From Chlamydia trachomatis (GTDB lineage: Bacteria; Chlamydiota; Chlamydiia; Chlamydiales; 2-12-FULL-49-11), in contig CAMBZN010000001.1 in NCBI GenBank assembly GCA_945872565.1, forward strand, positions 62,001 to 126,000: a DNA stretch of 64,000 bases, read 5' to 3'. Position 1 is the first letter of the stretch, and the number at the start of each line of letters is the position of its first letter. The notes beneath the pieces were generated by a model. It searched no databases. It saw only the letters and a program-made list of their open reading frames with translations, and was not told the origin of the DNA. Of this stretch, positions 9,101-16,722 are shown piece after piece. Made by a program: the position numbers and the translations under genes.

Positions 9101-10376
9101 TTCGTTGCATGGGATTAAAGGACTGTTAAGTAATACCTTTCTTTTTGAAAAATTAGGCGTTCAAGTTGCTGGTGAAACCATAGAATTTTCTGCAGAGGCT
9201 GATATTTTACCCTTGAGCAATGATTTTTGGTTTAGCGCAATGATGGGCGGGCAGAAATTTGTACTACTTGATAGAAAAGTATCGGCCGAGAATATTCATG
9301 TTAGAGGAAATAAAAAGGCAATTGTAATTGATTGTGATTTGCCTTTGTTTGGATCAAATATCGAGCTAAAGTCACATGTGTTTCTTGATGAACGGTTGAA
9401 TTTTAGGGTGGATGGAAAATGTTGTGACAAAAAGGTGTTGCTTGTTGATGGACGCTATGATGGAGAGTTTGAGATTTTTCGGATGAAAGGGGATTTATTG
9501 GGTGTAGCGTTTGATCTAACCCCTGCAAATACCGTCCAAGAAAATGCCTTTAAAGCAGAAATGAGCCTTGATTTACAACGGATGAAACCCATTTTGCCTG
9601 AGGGGGTGGTAGAGTTTGTCGACAGACTATCTCTTGGCAAAGGGATAGATGTTATTGGAGAGTTATATTTTAAAAATGGGGTCTGTTTTGACGGTTTGAT
9701 CAAGGGAACTGATTTTGATTTTGTTGGATGTTGCTTGAGCAGTTTGTTTGGAACCATTCAGATTGAAAATGGAATTTGCACGCTAAATGATTTTTCTATA
9801 GCCGATCGCTCGATGATAGCAAATTGTAGGCATGCAGTATTTGATACAACAAGTTCAGGTTGTCAGCTCGAAGCTAAGAAATTTGAAATAAAAAATCTTC
9901 GCCCTTGCCTTATGTCAAAAAAAGGGGAGCGAAATAAGTTATCCAATCCCTTTATGATTGAAAAATTGGAATTTTTAGACCTTAAGGGGGATTTAGCTGA
10001 CATATCTACCCTCACTGGTAAGGGGGGGGTACGCTTTACTAATGCCTTTGATAAACGGTCAAATCCAGTGATTGGATTTGCAAAAGAAATTATCGGGCGC
10101 ATAGGTCTTGATCCAGTACTTATGATCCCTGTGGTGGGAGAGATAGACTTTCTTGTGGGCGATGGAAAGTTAAATTTTATAAAGATGCAAAATAGCTATA
10201 GCGACATGGGTAGATCCTACTTTTATTTATGGAATAAGTCGCAATCCTTTATCGATTTTGATGGCAATATTCACATTGATATTCGAATGAAGCAATATGT
10301 TCTGTTTAAGTTTGCAGAGCTGTTTGTCATCTCTTTAGACGGTCCGATCTCCTCTCCAAAAGTACATTTAAAATGA
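6102..10376 (+). CDS. Very large AsmA/TamB-like envelope protein
   Basis: A 1424-residue protein with one N-terminal membrane anchor (about residues 13-30) and a long, beta-rich repetitive body with alternating hydrophobic residues and many short G/D/N turns. The C-terminus (NPVIGFAKEIIGRIGLDPVL, then a FDGNIHID-type strand and SLDGPISSPKVHLK) resembles the end of AsmA-like proteins, which are anchored in the inner membrane and form bridge-like lipid conduits to the outer membrane. I base the call on architecture and the C-terminal pattern, not on a database match. It is divergent from nqrB and its stop overlaps the next gene by four bases (ATGA). Confidence 0.55.
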   Translation: MSKKLFLSKRSMFFFVFLSIVGACFVFKGSIFHFALKKYVSHKISLKGDWDFNYSYISLVDSGIAFHDINLSSKDGGPRCKIAKIFCKAPVLENISFSNHFVIDGLDVTFEKKIGGKGTVSSDQMRSILSTLLQVEITSGVIHIPGRECLVTLGKSISPQKLGKIVFSKEGEGQVKLDLSMWADQWIVDVEARQSGVAFYKTFADFFLGGKISDWKIKNGKLDGSAFFAVSSTNVIKDARVHMSCLEGKFTNDTAGINSSFNRIFVDMNYPVATDSEGILSNIKIISSVDKGEINVLDEKGNARFSFKDLSGYFTMDAFKEAAVEISGFIEDKDRLLPIQLAGKPISKNEKGLEVDLSLQLDPVFGHQAHVNVVCSHSDDTFFIKSRLDSLQVRQMLILQVGLGLFDPGFKDYTISKGRYSGDLEMEIGYEGIKDFSLKNLLCEDLGIYSEKRDTLLEAKRVSGQCQIDLFKDKTTSLTSWEMKLTEGSMVIGREGTPPYHLEKGEIDITVCDREFSESYFTSEINGVKGRVVVEGTMDEPTFDIVLSAGGDDALKWLADVEKSYNTDLILTAKIDKQCKEYSGFGDLTFINGKEINSVQFTTFGTSVSDMIVDFSAQKFSGSLFPLLNEITKFRWSVDGEYAFTGRYAPDQVYLDVEGENCTYRKEHSYIKDAAGKAHYRQNLHTGDWYVDIALKKGKKKLLADQNFFLENVEMRISSDSRFFMVRGLEGNLEMGRHFAPMKVRANKFDLSSDGSIDFDLAFNNSEVELIRLAGAVKEREVFFDSNTHFLDEGVECKKCTFKEGLEVAMNWKLSLQDVCFPKVVRDLCIDPLICDFTFDQGKYLLKCNNDLIHFALDGTGKEFTIKCNDSTLNGIVDGSAIRVQKGVVRHQKKLLRVSSFDINADTFCFVGGFKDDRFYFNGNVVGNFQTNLVLEGKAMGGFVFEDPFVASIDSLEEFSFTYDGKWMIHNGNFAISDSQAGVCEVRVKSIGLHDQLEKISLHGIKGLLSNTFLFEKLGVQVAGETIEFSAEADILPLSNDFWFSAMMGGQKFVLLDRKVSAENIHVRGNKKAIVIDCDLPLFGSNIELKSHVFLDERLNFRVDGKCCDKKVLLVDGRYDGEFEIFRMKGDLLGVAFDLTPANTVQENAFKAEMSLDLQRMKPILPEGVVEFVDRLSLGKGIDVIGELYFKNGVCFDGLIKGTDFDFVGCCLSSLFGTIQIENGICTLNDFSIADRSMIANCRHAVFDTTSSGCQLEAKKFEIKNLRPCLMSKKGERNKLSNPFMIEKLEFLDLKGDLADISTLTGKGGVRFTNAFDKRSNPVIGFAKEIIGRIGLDPVLMIPVVGEIDFLVGDGKLNFIKMQNSYSDMGRSYFYLWNKSQSFIDFDGNIHIDIRMKQYVLFKFAELFVISLDGPISSPKVHLK

Positions 10377-10768
10377 TCCATATAAAAAATTTCTTCTTTC
10401 CAAGACTTTGTCACCGCTGTAAAAGCGTGGATGAAAACTTTTTATGTAAGATGTGCCTTTTAGGGTTTGAACTCTCCTTGTATAAGGGGGGTGATGTTTG
10501 TTTTTTGTTTGATTCAGGGGCTGATTTTCTGCACAAAAATCGAGGCGACTATCAAAAACTTATTCAAGCATTTGCTTTAGTGCAGCTTGCTAAAATACGC
10601 TGGAAATTTTCAGCAATTGAATGTGAACCAGAGCTTGTTCACTTGAAAAAATTTCTCTTGAAAACTCTTTTACAAGATGGAAGTAAAACCCTTTATCTTT
10701 TGCACCGAACGGACAATCCTATCTTGAAAGAGCCGGTGTGTAAAAACTCTTATGTTCTTATCGTTTAA
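10373..10768 (+). CDS. ComF-like zinc-finger protein without an evident phosphoribosyltransferase site
   Basis: A 131-residue protein whose N-terminus has two Cys pairs (LCHRC and LCKMC, about residues 12-28), the arrangement of the zinc ribbon that starts ComFC-type proteins. The rest is too short for a full phosphoribosyltransferase domain and I see no PRPP-binding acidic motif; the last strand (NSYVLIV) resembles the place where that motif would begin, so the gene may be C-terminally reduced. It is coupled to the AsmA-like gene by an ATGA overlap. Its stop overlaps the stop of the convergent lipase gene by two bases. Function unknown. Confidence 0.6.
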   Translation: MIHIKNFFFPRLCHRCKSVDENFLCKMCLLGFELSLYKGGDVCFLFDSGADFLHKNRGDYQKLIQAFALVQLAKIRWKFSAIECEPELVHLKKFLLKTLLQDGSKTLYLLHRTDNPILKEPVCKNSYVLIV

Positions 10769-11577
10769 AAGTTAAGAAGTTTTGAATAGAAACGGCCATC
10801 ATGGTTTAAAAGTACAAGAGAGAGATACTGTTTCCAAGGAATAAAGGAGAATGGGGGATCAGCTACAGCCAATTTATTTAAAACAATAGTTTCCCCTATG
10901 TGTGCATAAACAATTCCTCTACATTTTAGAATTAGATAGGTGGTAAAATAGAGAAGTTTGAAAAAAATAGGGATCCGACGGGGAGTATTTGAGTTTATTA
11001 GAGCCTTAATATTTACAAAAAAATAGGGGATAGTATCAAGGGGGTTAACTACCCTGTATACTCCGTAGGGAATATACTGCTGAACAATTGTGCTAAAATC
11101 TTTATTGCCGATCGATGGTGGAGCAAAGATGTAGGTCTTGATCTGGAATTTACCTGGAAAGGTGTGCTCTATCCATAGGGCAAATAATGAAGCTGCCGCC
11201 CCTCCCTGACTGTGGCCTGTGATAAATAGGTCACATCCCCCTGAAATAGATTCTAATCGAAGGAGTAATTTTGGTGTTAATTGCTCAAACATGGTAGTAA
11301 GACCTGCCGATACGCGCGGCTTTAGATCTTTTGTATTCATTTCAATGGGGAAATGCATCTTTTTAAACACCTGCACATCTATGATAAGATCCTTTATTTT
11401 TGATGGGACAGTCCCTCGGATGCACAAGGTGTAAGCGCCTGTACTATTAGAGTCTAGTACCACTTTGAAATTATCGTGATCGGGTGACTCATCCCAGATT
11501 CCATTATAATTACTATATACAGAATTATTTAAAGCCATACAAGCTTTAGCTTCTTCGTGATTGTATCCTCGTTCCAT
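10765..11577 (-). CDS. Class 3 lipase-family hydrolase
   Basis: A 270-residue protein of the fungal-type lipase 3 fold. The nucleophile elbow is GHSQGG with Ser123; Asp181 (VVNPLDTIPYF) and His259 (LLNHDGRFYSKLL) fall where the other catalytic residues are expected. The upstream RGT of the oxyanion region is at residues 54-56. No signal peptide is visible, although residues 203-220 are hydrophobic. A strong GGGGAAAG ribosome site precedes the ATG. Lipase 3 enzymes cleave acylglycerols or phospholipids; in an intracellular bacterium a host-lipid role is plausible, but substrate and export are inference. It stands alone between the ComF-like gene and dnaA. Confidence 0.8.
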   Translation of the reverse strand: MERGYNHEEAKACMALNNSVYSNYNGIWDESPDHDNFKVVLDSNSTGAYTLCIRGTVPSKIKDLIIDVQVFKKMHFPIEMNTKDLKPRVSAGLTTMFEQLTPKLLLRLESISGGCDLFITGHSQGGAAASLFALWIEHTFPGKFQIKTYIFAPPSIGNKDFSTIVQQYIPYGVYRVVNPLDTIPYFFVNIKALINSNTPRRIPIFFKLLYFTTYLILKCRGIVYAHIGETIVLNKLAVADPPFSFIPWKQYLSLVLLNHDGRFYSKLLNF

Positions 11578-11628
11578 CTTTCCCCTTTTATATTACTATA
11601 AATGATGGACGGGAGAAATTTTAAGCGA

Positions 11629-12975
11629 CTAAGATTCTAAATCTTGTTGTGTCATTTGAATTTGACGGCGAAGTGTTTCATCGCTTTCTAGTTGTTTTTT
11701 GATCTTGTTCCATGAGTGTAGGAGGGTGGAGTGAGTTTTCCCTCCAAAAGATGAAGCAACTTTCATCAAGGAGTCATTGATCATTTCTTTAGCAAGGTAC
11801 ATAGCAACTTGTCGAGGGAAGGCAATCTCTTTTGCTCGAGAATTTCCTTTAAGATCCTGTACACGAACATTGAACATGGAGGAAACACTTTGTAAGATTT
11901 TTTCAACCGTTACTTTCTTTTTTGGGGCAAAGGAGAACAGTTCGCTTAATGTTTTTTCAACTATTTCTTGGGTGACTTCAATGCCCATGAGGCCGCAGTA
12001 TGCGCCCAGTCGATTTATGGCACCTTCAAGTTGTCTTACGTTATTAAAAATATGCTCTGCGATAAAGAAAGCGACTTTATTTGGGATATAAATACCTTTT
12101 TTTTCTGCCTTGTATTGAAGAATTGCAACACGTGTTTCAAGATCAGGAATTCCTACATTTGCAACAAGGCCCCACTCCATTCTTGCAATGAGGCGCTCTG
12201 AAAGTTTTAATTGACTTGGAGGTTTATCACTTGTAATAACAATCTGTTTGTTTTCATTGATTAATGCTTCAAAAGTATTGCAGAATTCCTCTTCAAAATT
12301 GAGTCTGCTTTGTAAGAATTGGATATCATCGACAAGTAAGATATCAAGGTTTCGATAAAAACGTTTCATCTTGTCTACTGTTTTATTTCTTAAGTTGTCA
12401 ACAAGGTCATTGATAAAGGCTTCAGTTGTTATACAATGGACACGAAGTTTTTTGTGAGTCTTATTAATTTCATGGCCGATACTGTGCAATAGATGTGTTT
12501 TTCCAAGACCTACACCGCCATGAATAAAGAGTGGGTTGTAGGATTGTCCTGGTCGATTTGCAACCCCAAGTGCAGCTGATTTTACGAATTGATTAGAAGG
12601 TCCTTCGATAAAGTCTGAAAAGGTGTACCCTTTATTAAGTCGAACACTTTGGCGTGGTTCATAGCCGGGGGTAAGAGTAGTTTGTGGAAGAGAAGATTCT
12701 TTAATTTCTGTTTTGCGAATGGGTTCGGCAACTACAAATGTAATTAATGGAGATTTTTGCCCATCAACTGGAAGGAACATTGCAAGTTCCTTTCGGTAGT
12801 TTGCAAGAAGATAATCGCTCACAAATACGTTTGGTACCTCTAATGTAATTCCCCGTTCATCGCCATCAATTGCAGTAATTGGTGCAAGCCAGTTTTGGAA
12901 TTCAGCGCCTGAACATTTCTCTTTCATAAAAGAGATGAATTCATCCCACATTTGTTTTGTTTCTTCAAGTAACAT
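11629..12975 (-). CDS. dnaA: Chromosomal replication initiator DnaA
   Basis: A 448-residue DnaA with all four domains: N-terminal interaction domain (W10, FQNWLAPI), AAA+ ATPase with Walker [10 protein letters not shown] (about residues 152-160) and Walker [10 protein letters not shown], sensor region, and a C-terminal helix-turn-helix (QVAMYLAKE ... [13 protein letters not shown]) that binds DnaA boxes. The gene precedes a TPR gene and the division cluster, as the second dnaA copy does in C. trachomatis (from memory), so another dnaA probably lies elsewhere. A 166-base upstream gap contains stacked inverted repeats. Confidence 0.97.
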   Translation of the reverse strand: MLLEETKQMWDEFISFMKEKCSGAEFQNWLAPITAIDGDERGITLEVPNVFVSDYLLANYRKELAMFLPVDGQKSPLITFVVAEPIRKTEIKESSLPQTTLTPGYEPRQSVRLNKGYTFSDFIEGPSNQFVKSAALGVANRPGQSYNPLFIHGGVGLGKTHLLHSIGHEINKTHKKLRVHCITTEAFINDLVDNLRNKTVDKMKRFYRNLDILLVDDIQFLQSRLNFEEEFCNTFEALINENKQIVITSDKPPSQLKLSERLIARMEWGLVANVGIPDLETRVAILQYKAEKKGIYIPNKVAFFIAEHIFNNVRQLEGAINRLGAYCGLMGIEVTQEIVEKTLSELFSFAPKKKVTVEKILQSVSSMFNVRVQDLKGNSRAKEIAFPRQVAMYLAKEMINDSLMKVASSFGGKTHSTLLHSWNKIKKQLESDETLRRQIQMTQQDLES

Positions 12976-13026
12976 AAAGAAAATCAGGCTCCTAGATTAG
13001 TTCAATATTGTATTTATGAACAATGT

Positions 13027-13073
13027 TTCCACAAACTCTTTAAAGAGCTAATGTTATGAGTATACACTAACAT
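13027..13073 (-). promoter_or_regulatory. Candidate dnaA promoter/operator region
   Basis: Between dnaA (start 12975) and the TPR gene lie a perfect 12-base palindrome CTCTTTAAAGAG (13037-13048) and a 6-base inverted repeat ATGTTA / TAACAT (13051-13056 and 13068-13073). The latter flanks a minus-strand TATACT (13059-13064) that could be a -10 box; I see no good -35. GTTTCCACA at about 13025-13033 is one mismatch from a DnaA box. Autoregulation is inference. Confidence 0.35.
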
Positions 13074-13141
13074 CTATATAAATACATCTCAAGTTATTTC
13101 CAATAAAAAAAAGGCAATTTAGGTAAGGTATTTAAGCTTAT

Positions 13142-13537
13142 TTAGCTGTAGGCAAGAAGTAATGCATCTGCATTGTCGCGGATGTGGGGTGTATCTTTTT
13201 TTAAGAGATGTTTTGCAAGTGTTATCCCTTGAGCGTTGTAACCTAAAACAAACAGAGCTTTTGCCCGATTTAAAAGAGTGTCCTCGTGATCTTTGTCTAA
13301 CAGTAATGCCTTATCGATTGCTTTTAATGCTTCCATGTTGTTGCCCATTTCCAGGTAAATTGCGCCGAGAGTTTGAATGTCGTAGGCAGATTCAGGAGCT
13401 AAAATAACAAGAGCTTCAAAAAATTTCAGGGCTGTTTCGAAGTGACCTTGTTTGATATAGGAATAACCGACAAATCGAAGATCTCGAAGATCATCATTAT
13501 CCCATCCTAATAGATCTAACCAAGCATTAGTATCCAT
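13142..13537 (-). CDS. TPR protein, SycD/SctY-like type III secretion chaperone
   Basis: A 131-residue protein made of about three tetratricopeptide repeats (for example the repeat around YIKQGHFETALKFFEALVILAPE). Size and layout match small TPR chaperones of type III secretion (SycD/LcrH class and YscY). A TPR gene occupies this place downstream of dnaA in C. trachomatis (CT274 from memory). The partner gene 13540-14019 ends only two bases upstream of this ATG, so they are probably translated together. Assignment as SctY is inference from the pair arrangement; the TPR fold itself is clear. Confidence 0.7.
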   Translation of the reverse strand: MDTNAWLDLLGWDNDDLRDLRFVGYSYIKQGHFETALKFFEALVILAPESAYDIQTLGAIYLEMGNNMEALKAIDKALLLDKDHEDTLLNRAKALFVLGYNAQGITLAKHLLKKDTPHIRDNADALLLAYS

Positions 13538-13539
13538 TT

Positions 13540-14019
13540 CTATCCTTTTTGAAATCCGGCCCTTGCCCCATAACAGTTTTCTAGGTCTTTATTGATTGTG
13601 CTAATTGTCTTTAGTAGGGATTGTATCTTATTTGCATCATTTTCGAAACTATTAATTTCTCCATTTGGATTGGAAGTGGCGGTTTTTGCAAGCAACGACT
13701 GTTTCCCTTGAATGCGAGAGGAAGCTGCATCTAAACGCTCTGTGGTGCATGAGGGGGTTAGCTGTGGTCCAAAAAGGCTGTCAGATTGTGATTCAAAACC
13801 CTCCGGAGCATTGTATCTTCCCCATTCAGTAACTTTTGCCCCAAAAAGTTGATTAACATTGCTCTCTTGTGGACGGATGTTTATTTGAGAAACAGATCCC
13901 CTGACCGTACCTGAATCATCGTGAAAAGCGTCGTCATAATCGCGCTTTTTTCTTTCATACTCAATAGATGTTTCTATTGGTATGCTATAAGTTGTGTGTG
14001 TACCTTGAAGCTTATCCAT
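13540..14019 (-). CDS. Small protein paired with the TPR chaperone, possible SctX-like substrate
   Basis: A 159-residue polar, poorly ordered protein with no membrane segment. The N-terminal half is rich in Ser, Asp and Asn, typical of type III-secreted or chaperone-bound proteins; the C-terminal third (NKIQSLLKTISTINKDLENCYGA) is helical and could bind the adjacent TPR protein. In C. trachomatis a small unknown gene (CT273 from memory) holds this place. The YscX/YscY pair of the Ysc secretion family has the same small-protein-plus-TPR arrangement, but I cannot confirm YscX homology by eye. Confidence 0.5.
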   Translation of the reverse strand: MDKLQGTHTTYSIPIETSIEYERKKRDYDDAFHDDSGTVRGSVSQINIRPQESNVNQLFGAKVTEWGRYNAPEGFESQSDSLFGPQLTPSCTTERLDAASSRIQGKQSLLAKTATSNPNGEINSFENDANKIQSLLKTISTINKDLENCYGARAGFQKG

Positions 14020-14076
14020 AAATACATGGATAGATAAAAATTGAATTTAACGCAAGAGATATATCCATTAGAAGCA

Positions 14077-15087
14077 TCATTCAGAGGCTATTTTTTCTAC
14101 AATCATTTTAAGTGAGGGGGCCGCGTCTGTTGAATGTTGAATCAAATTTCGAATAATTGCTTGTAATTTTGATAAATTTTCATTCAGTGTTTTTTCTATT
14201 CTGATTTTTCTAATATGCACGTTATCATAATCAGGGATAAACCGCTGATCTAGGGTAATTTTTTCTGGAAGGTTCAATAGTTTTTCGATAGTTGATTTCG
14301 AAAGAGGATGGTTCATAAGGGGTGAAATTTCTTCAAGCCAAGATTTGTTTCTTTCTTTCAATGAATACAGTCCCCCTGGTGAATCGTTGTCGATTTCCCA
14401 AACCTTCCCGTCAATATCAACTGCGCTATTTTCCCTTTTAGAATCTTGCCTTCCCATAATCCAATTAAAAAGCACTACGTCTTGAGCATGTGGTATGTTG
14501 AGGTTTGCTAGCGCTAGATTTTTTTCTTCTATATAAGCTTGCACAAGAATGGGTGATAAATTAGGGTAAGCTTTTTTTATTAAACAAAAATTATCAGAAT
14601 CAGGAGCAATATACCTAATTTTAGGGACAACTCTTAAATCCAATTGTTTACTTGCTTGATAAAAGAGGATATCAGTTGCTGGTAGAGTAAAAGGTCTTAA
14701 AGGTTGGTTCCACACTTTTATGACCCAAGCACTACCTTTTGGTCTTACAACTTTTTTGATTCTTCCAGCTCCAACGGATTCGTCTAAAGCCTTACCTTTT
14801 ATTAATTCAGTTAGGAATGTCTTGGGCAAATTTGTTCCCTTAAACTTTTGTATTTCTGGGGTGAAAGTTATTGCAGGTGTGGTATTGTGAGCGGTAGGAG
14901 TAACTTTTTCATGCAAAAGTTTAATTGTCCAACATATAATCAGAGGTAAAATCACCCCCAATGCAAGGATCGCAAAGATGGCAAGCACTGTAAATCCCAC
15001 TTTTTCCGCTAAGGGGTCACCATGATCAGGATTTGCAAGCTTCCAGGGTGTTGTGAAAAAAGTTAATGCCTTTTCATTGATTTTCAT
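14077..15087 (-). CDS. Membrane-anchored kinase-like protein (PI3/4K- or HipA-type catalytic motifs)
   Basis: A 336-residue protein if it starts at the ATG at 15087, chosen because the paralogue at 51910 starts at the same point; a longer frame to 15159 exists but its extra residues look non-coding. Residues 1-62 are a membrane module (TTPWKL, then a hydrophobic stretch about 30-57 ending GVILPLIICWTIKL). The C-terminal domain has atypical-kinase-like signatures: VIK (Lys124) as nucleotide-binding lysine, GRQDSKREN (212-220) as D-x4-N catalytic loop with Asp215 and Asn220, and EIDND (231-235) as the metal-binding aspartate. This pattern occurs in PI3/4-kinase-like and HipA-like enzymes. Target and activity are unknown; a host-directed role is inference from the anchor. 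Confidence 0.55.
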   Translation of the reverse strand: MKINEKALTFFTTPWKLANPDHGDPLAEKVGFTVLAIFAILALGVILPLIICWTIKLLHEKVTPTAHNTTPAITFTPEIQKFKGTNLPKTFLTELIKGKALDESVGAGRIKKVVRPKGSAWVIKVWNQPLRPFTLPATDILFYQASKQLDLRVVPKIRYIAPDSDNFCLIKKAYPNLSPILVQAYIEEKNLALANLNIPHAQDVVLFNWIMGRQDSKRENSAVDIDGKVWEIDNDSPGGLYSLKERNKSWLEEISPLMNHPLSKSTIEKLLNLPEKITLDQRFIPDYDNVHIRKIRIEKTLNENLSKLQAIIRNLIQHSTDAAPSLKMIVEKIASE

Positions 15088-15451
15088 AATTTTAAAATCT
15101 ATTTTTAAAGATGAATTAATTATACAATTATCACCAATAATTTGTATGCATTTATTCATGCAATTTATTAAAATAAAATATTAGTTATGCCAAAAAATAG
15201 GAAAAAAACAAAATTGCAGCTAAGGGACTGAGAATTTTTTGACCTTCTGTAACAATTTTGATAATTAGCCTTAATTGATGTAAGCTGTTTAGGATTAGTT
15301 TGCAATTAAAAGAAAGCCTTCCAGAATTTTAAAATATTTAATTTACGTAGAGGTTGTATTTATAAAATTACCTAGGTATTTTTTAAAATAGTGTTGAAGG
15401 TTATATATATATTTAATATAATTAATGTATAATTAACAACATAGATTTTAA
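15088..15451. other. Gene-free divergent spacer
   Basis: About 360 AT-rich bases between the divergent kinase-like and Inc-like genes. It should hold both promoters. Near the right end TATATATATTTAATATAATT (about 15400-15420) and TATAAT-like hexamers offer several possible -10 boxes for the rightward gene, but I cannot pick one with a matching -35. No RNA gene, repeat or strong hairpin is evident. Confidence 0.4.
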
Positions 15452-15973
15452 ATGTATACTATACCTCGATTGGATGTTCCATTTGACTATAGAGTACCGG
15501 TCGAATTAAGTGCTGGTTCTATAAATAGAAAAATTGATAATTATAATAATCAAGTTGAGGAATATAGAAGAGGATCTCCTATAAATAGAATTAATAATAA
15601 GGTAAATAAATATTTAAAGATTGCGATTAAAGTGAGCTCTTGTATTCTTTTTATTTTACTAATTGCTCTAGTAGGGGTTTTACTATCTCCTGCGATCTTT
15701 CCTCTAGCAGGTTTTACTGTCGCATTGACTCTCTTATTAATAGGTGGAGCTTTAGCGGTATCTTCTTTAATTGCGTTCAAAATTTCCAACTTAGTTATTT
15801 CTATGAATATTAAAAATTATTTGGAATCTGGATCAAAGCTTCCCCAATTAAGAGAGAAATTAGAAACAGAAAAGAAGGCTTTAACAATTGCAATCGGTAT
15901 TGCAATAGACGATTATTTACCCCTAGTTCCACCTCGAAGAACAAGTAATTTGCGACGCGTATACCGAAAATAA
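15452..15973 (+). CDS. Inc-like membrane protein with bilobed hydrophobic domain
   Basis: A 173-residue protein with a polar N-terminus, two closely spaced membrane segments (about residues 57-79 and 84-110) joined by a very short turn, and a polar helical C-terminus. This bilobed domain without a classical signal peptide is the hallmark of chlamydial inclusion membrane (Inc) proteins, which are secreted by type III secretion and inserted in the vacuole membrane. The second lobe resembles the Inc-like protein at 25429-25881: both have FPL followed by LL(I/V)GG and AV. No ribosome site is obvious before the ATG. The Inc call is by architecture only. Confidence 0.6.
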   Translation: MYTIPRLDVPFDYRVPVELSAGSINRKIDNYNNQVEEYRRGSPINRINNKVNKYLKIAIKVSSCILFILLIALVGVLLSPAIFPLAGFTVALTLLLIGGALAVSSLIAFKISNLVISMNIKNYLESGSKLPQLREKLETEKKALTIAIGIAIDDYLPLVPPRRTSNLRRVYRK

Positions 15974-16031
15974 GTTATCGTGCATGATTAAGTGGGAAGG
16001 TAATCTGCCTGGTAGTTTTGTTCTTAAACCG

Positions 16032-16053
16032 CCCCATTTCCCACAAATTCCCA
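16032..16053 (-). promoter_or_regulatory. Minus-strand TGGGN repeats (MraZ-box-like)
   Basis: Read on the minus strand, TGGGA occurs at 16053-16049 and again at 16043-16039 (10-base spacing), followed by TGGGG at 16036-16032. One copy reads TGTGGGAAAT, identical to the plus-strand repeats just before mraZ. TGGGN repeats are the known binding sites of E. coli MraZ. The inverted orientation relative to the promoter-proximal pair is unusual. Confidence 0.5.
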
Positions 16054-16137
16054 TTTTTTTTCCTTTTGTTAATTCCCTTGTACCACTCATTTTGCAAAGT
16101 AATTATTTTAAAATAGGGTCTTTTTTAGCGCTTTTTG

Positions 16138-16184
16138 TTGTGTAAATTGATGTAAAAAGGTATTCTGTGGGAAAATGTGGGAAA
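16138..16184 (+). promoter_or_regulatory. mraZ operon promoter with two MraZ boxes
   Basis: TTGTGT (16138-16143), a 17-base spacer and TATTCT (16161-16166) form a plausible vegetative promoter. Directly downstream, overlapping the expected start of transcription, the direct repeat TGTGGGAAA occurs twice (16166-16174 and 16176-16184) at 10-base spacing. TGGGN repeats bind MraZ in E. coli, so the arrangement predicts autorepression of the mraZ-rsmH-ftsL-ftsI-murE operon. Confidence 0.6.
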
Positions 16185-16200
16185 TTGAGCGGTACCAAAA

Positions 16201-16722
16201 ATGCGAAAGGGATTTTTTTCTGGTTCTTATAGCGCAAAACTTGATGAGAAATCACGTTTTGTGCTCCCTCAAAACCTACGGTATCAGCTTGTTGAAAACG
16301 GGGAGCTAAATTTTTCTATCGGACTATCTTTAGGGGGATGTTTAGCTATTTATAAAGAGAGCGAGATTGATGCAATTGTAGAAAAATTTCAAAAAAGAAA
16401 ACACATTGCAAAATTTCAGAAGTTTTTTACAGTCTTTTTTGGAACCCTTACCCAAACTACATGCGATGGTGTAGGAAGAGTAACTCTTCCTCCCTCATTA
16501 AAAAAAGCTGTGGGAGTAGATAAAGAACTGATGATCAGCGGTGCAATGGATAAAATTGAGATCTGGTCAAAAGAAAAATACGAGAGTTTATTCTCAGCTG
16601 ATGCAATGGCTGGTGGATCTTTTGATTCACTAATGGAAGAGGCTTTTGCTGATGATCCAGTAGAGATCAATGCCAATTTAGAAGACATATTGAAATCAGT
16701 ACAAACGACGGTGAAATTATAG
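16201..16722 (+). CDS. mraZ: Transcriptional regulator MraZ
   Basis: A 173-residue MraZ, with two SpoVT/AbrB-like swapped-hairpin half-domains: an N-terminal one (FSGSYSAKLDEKSRFVLP) and a second (TQTTCDGVGRVTLPPSLK, about residues 82-99). It is about 25 residues longer than typical because of an acidic C-terminal tail. MraZ is a DNA-binding regulator at the head of the division and cell-wall cluster and represses its own operon in E. coli. The stop codon overlaps the GTG start of rsmH by one base (TAGTG). The boxes immediately upstream fit autoregulation. Confidence 0.95.
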   Translation: MRKGFFSGSYSAKLDEKSRFVLPQNLRYQLVENGELNFSIGLSLGGCLAIYKESEIDAIVEKFQKRKHIAKFQKFFTVFFGTLTQTTCDGVGRVTLPPSLKKAVGVDKELMISGAMDKIEIWSKEKYESLFSADAMAGGSFDSLMEEAFADDPVEINANLEDILKSVQTTVKL

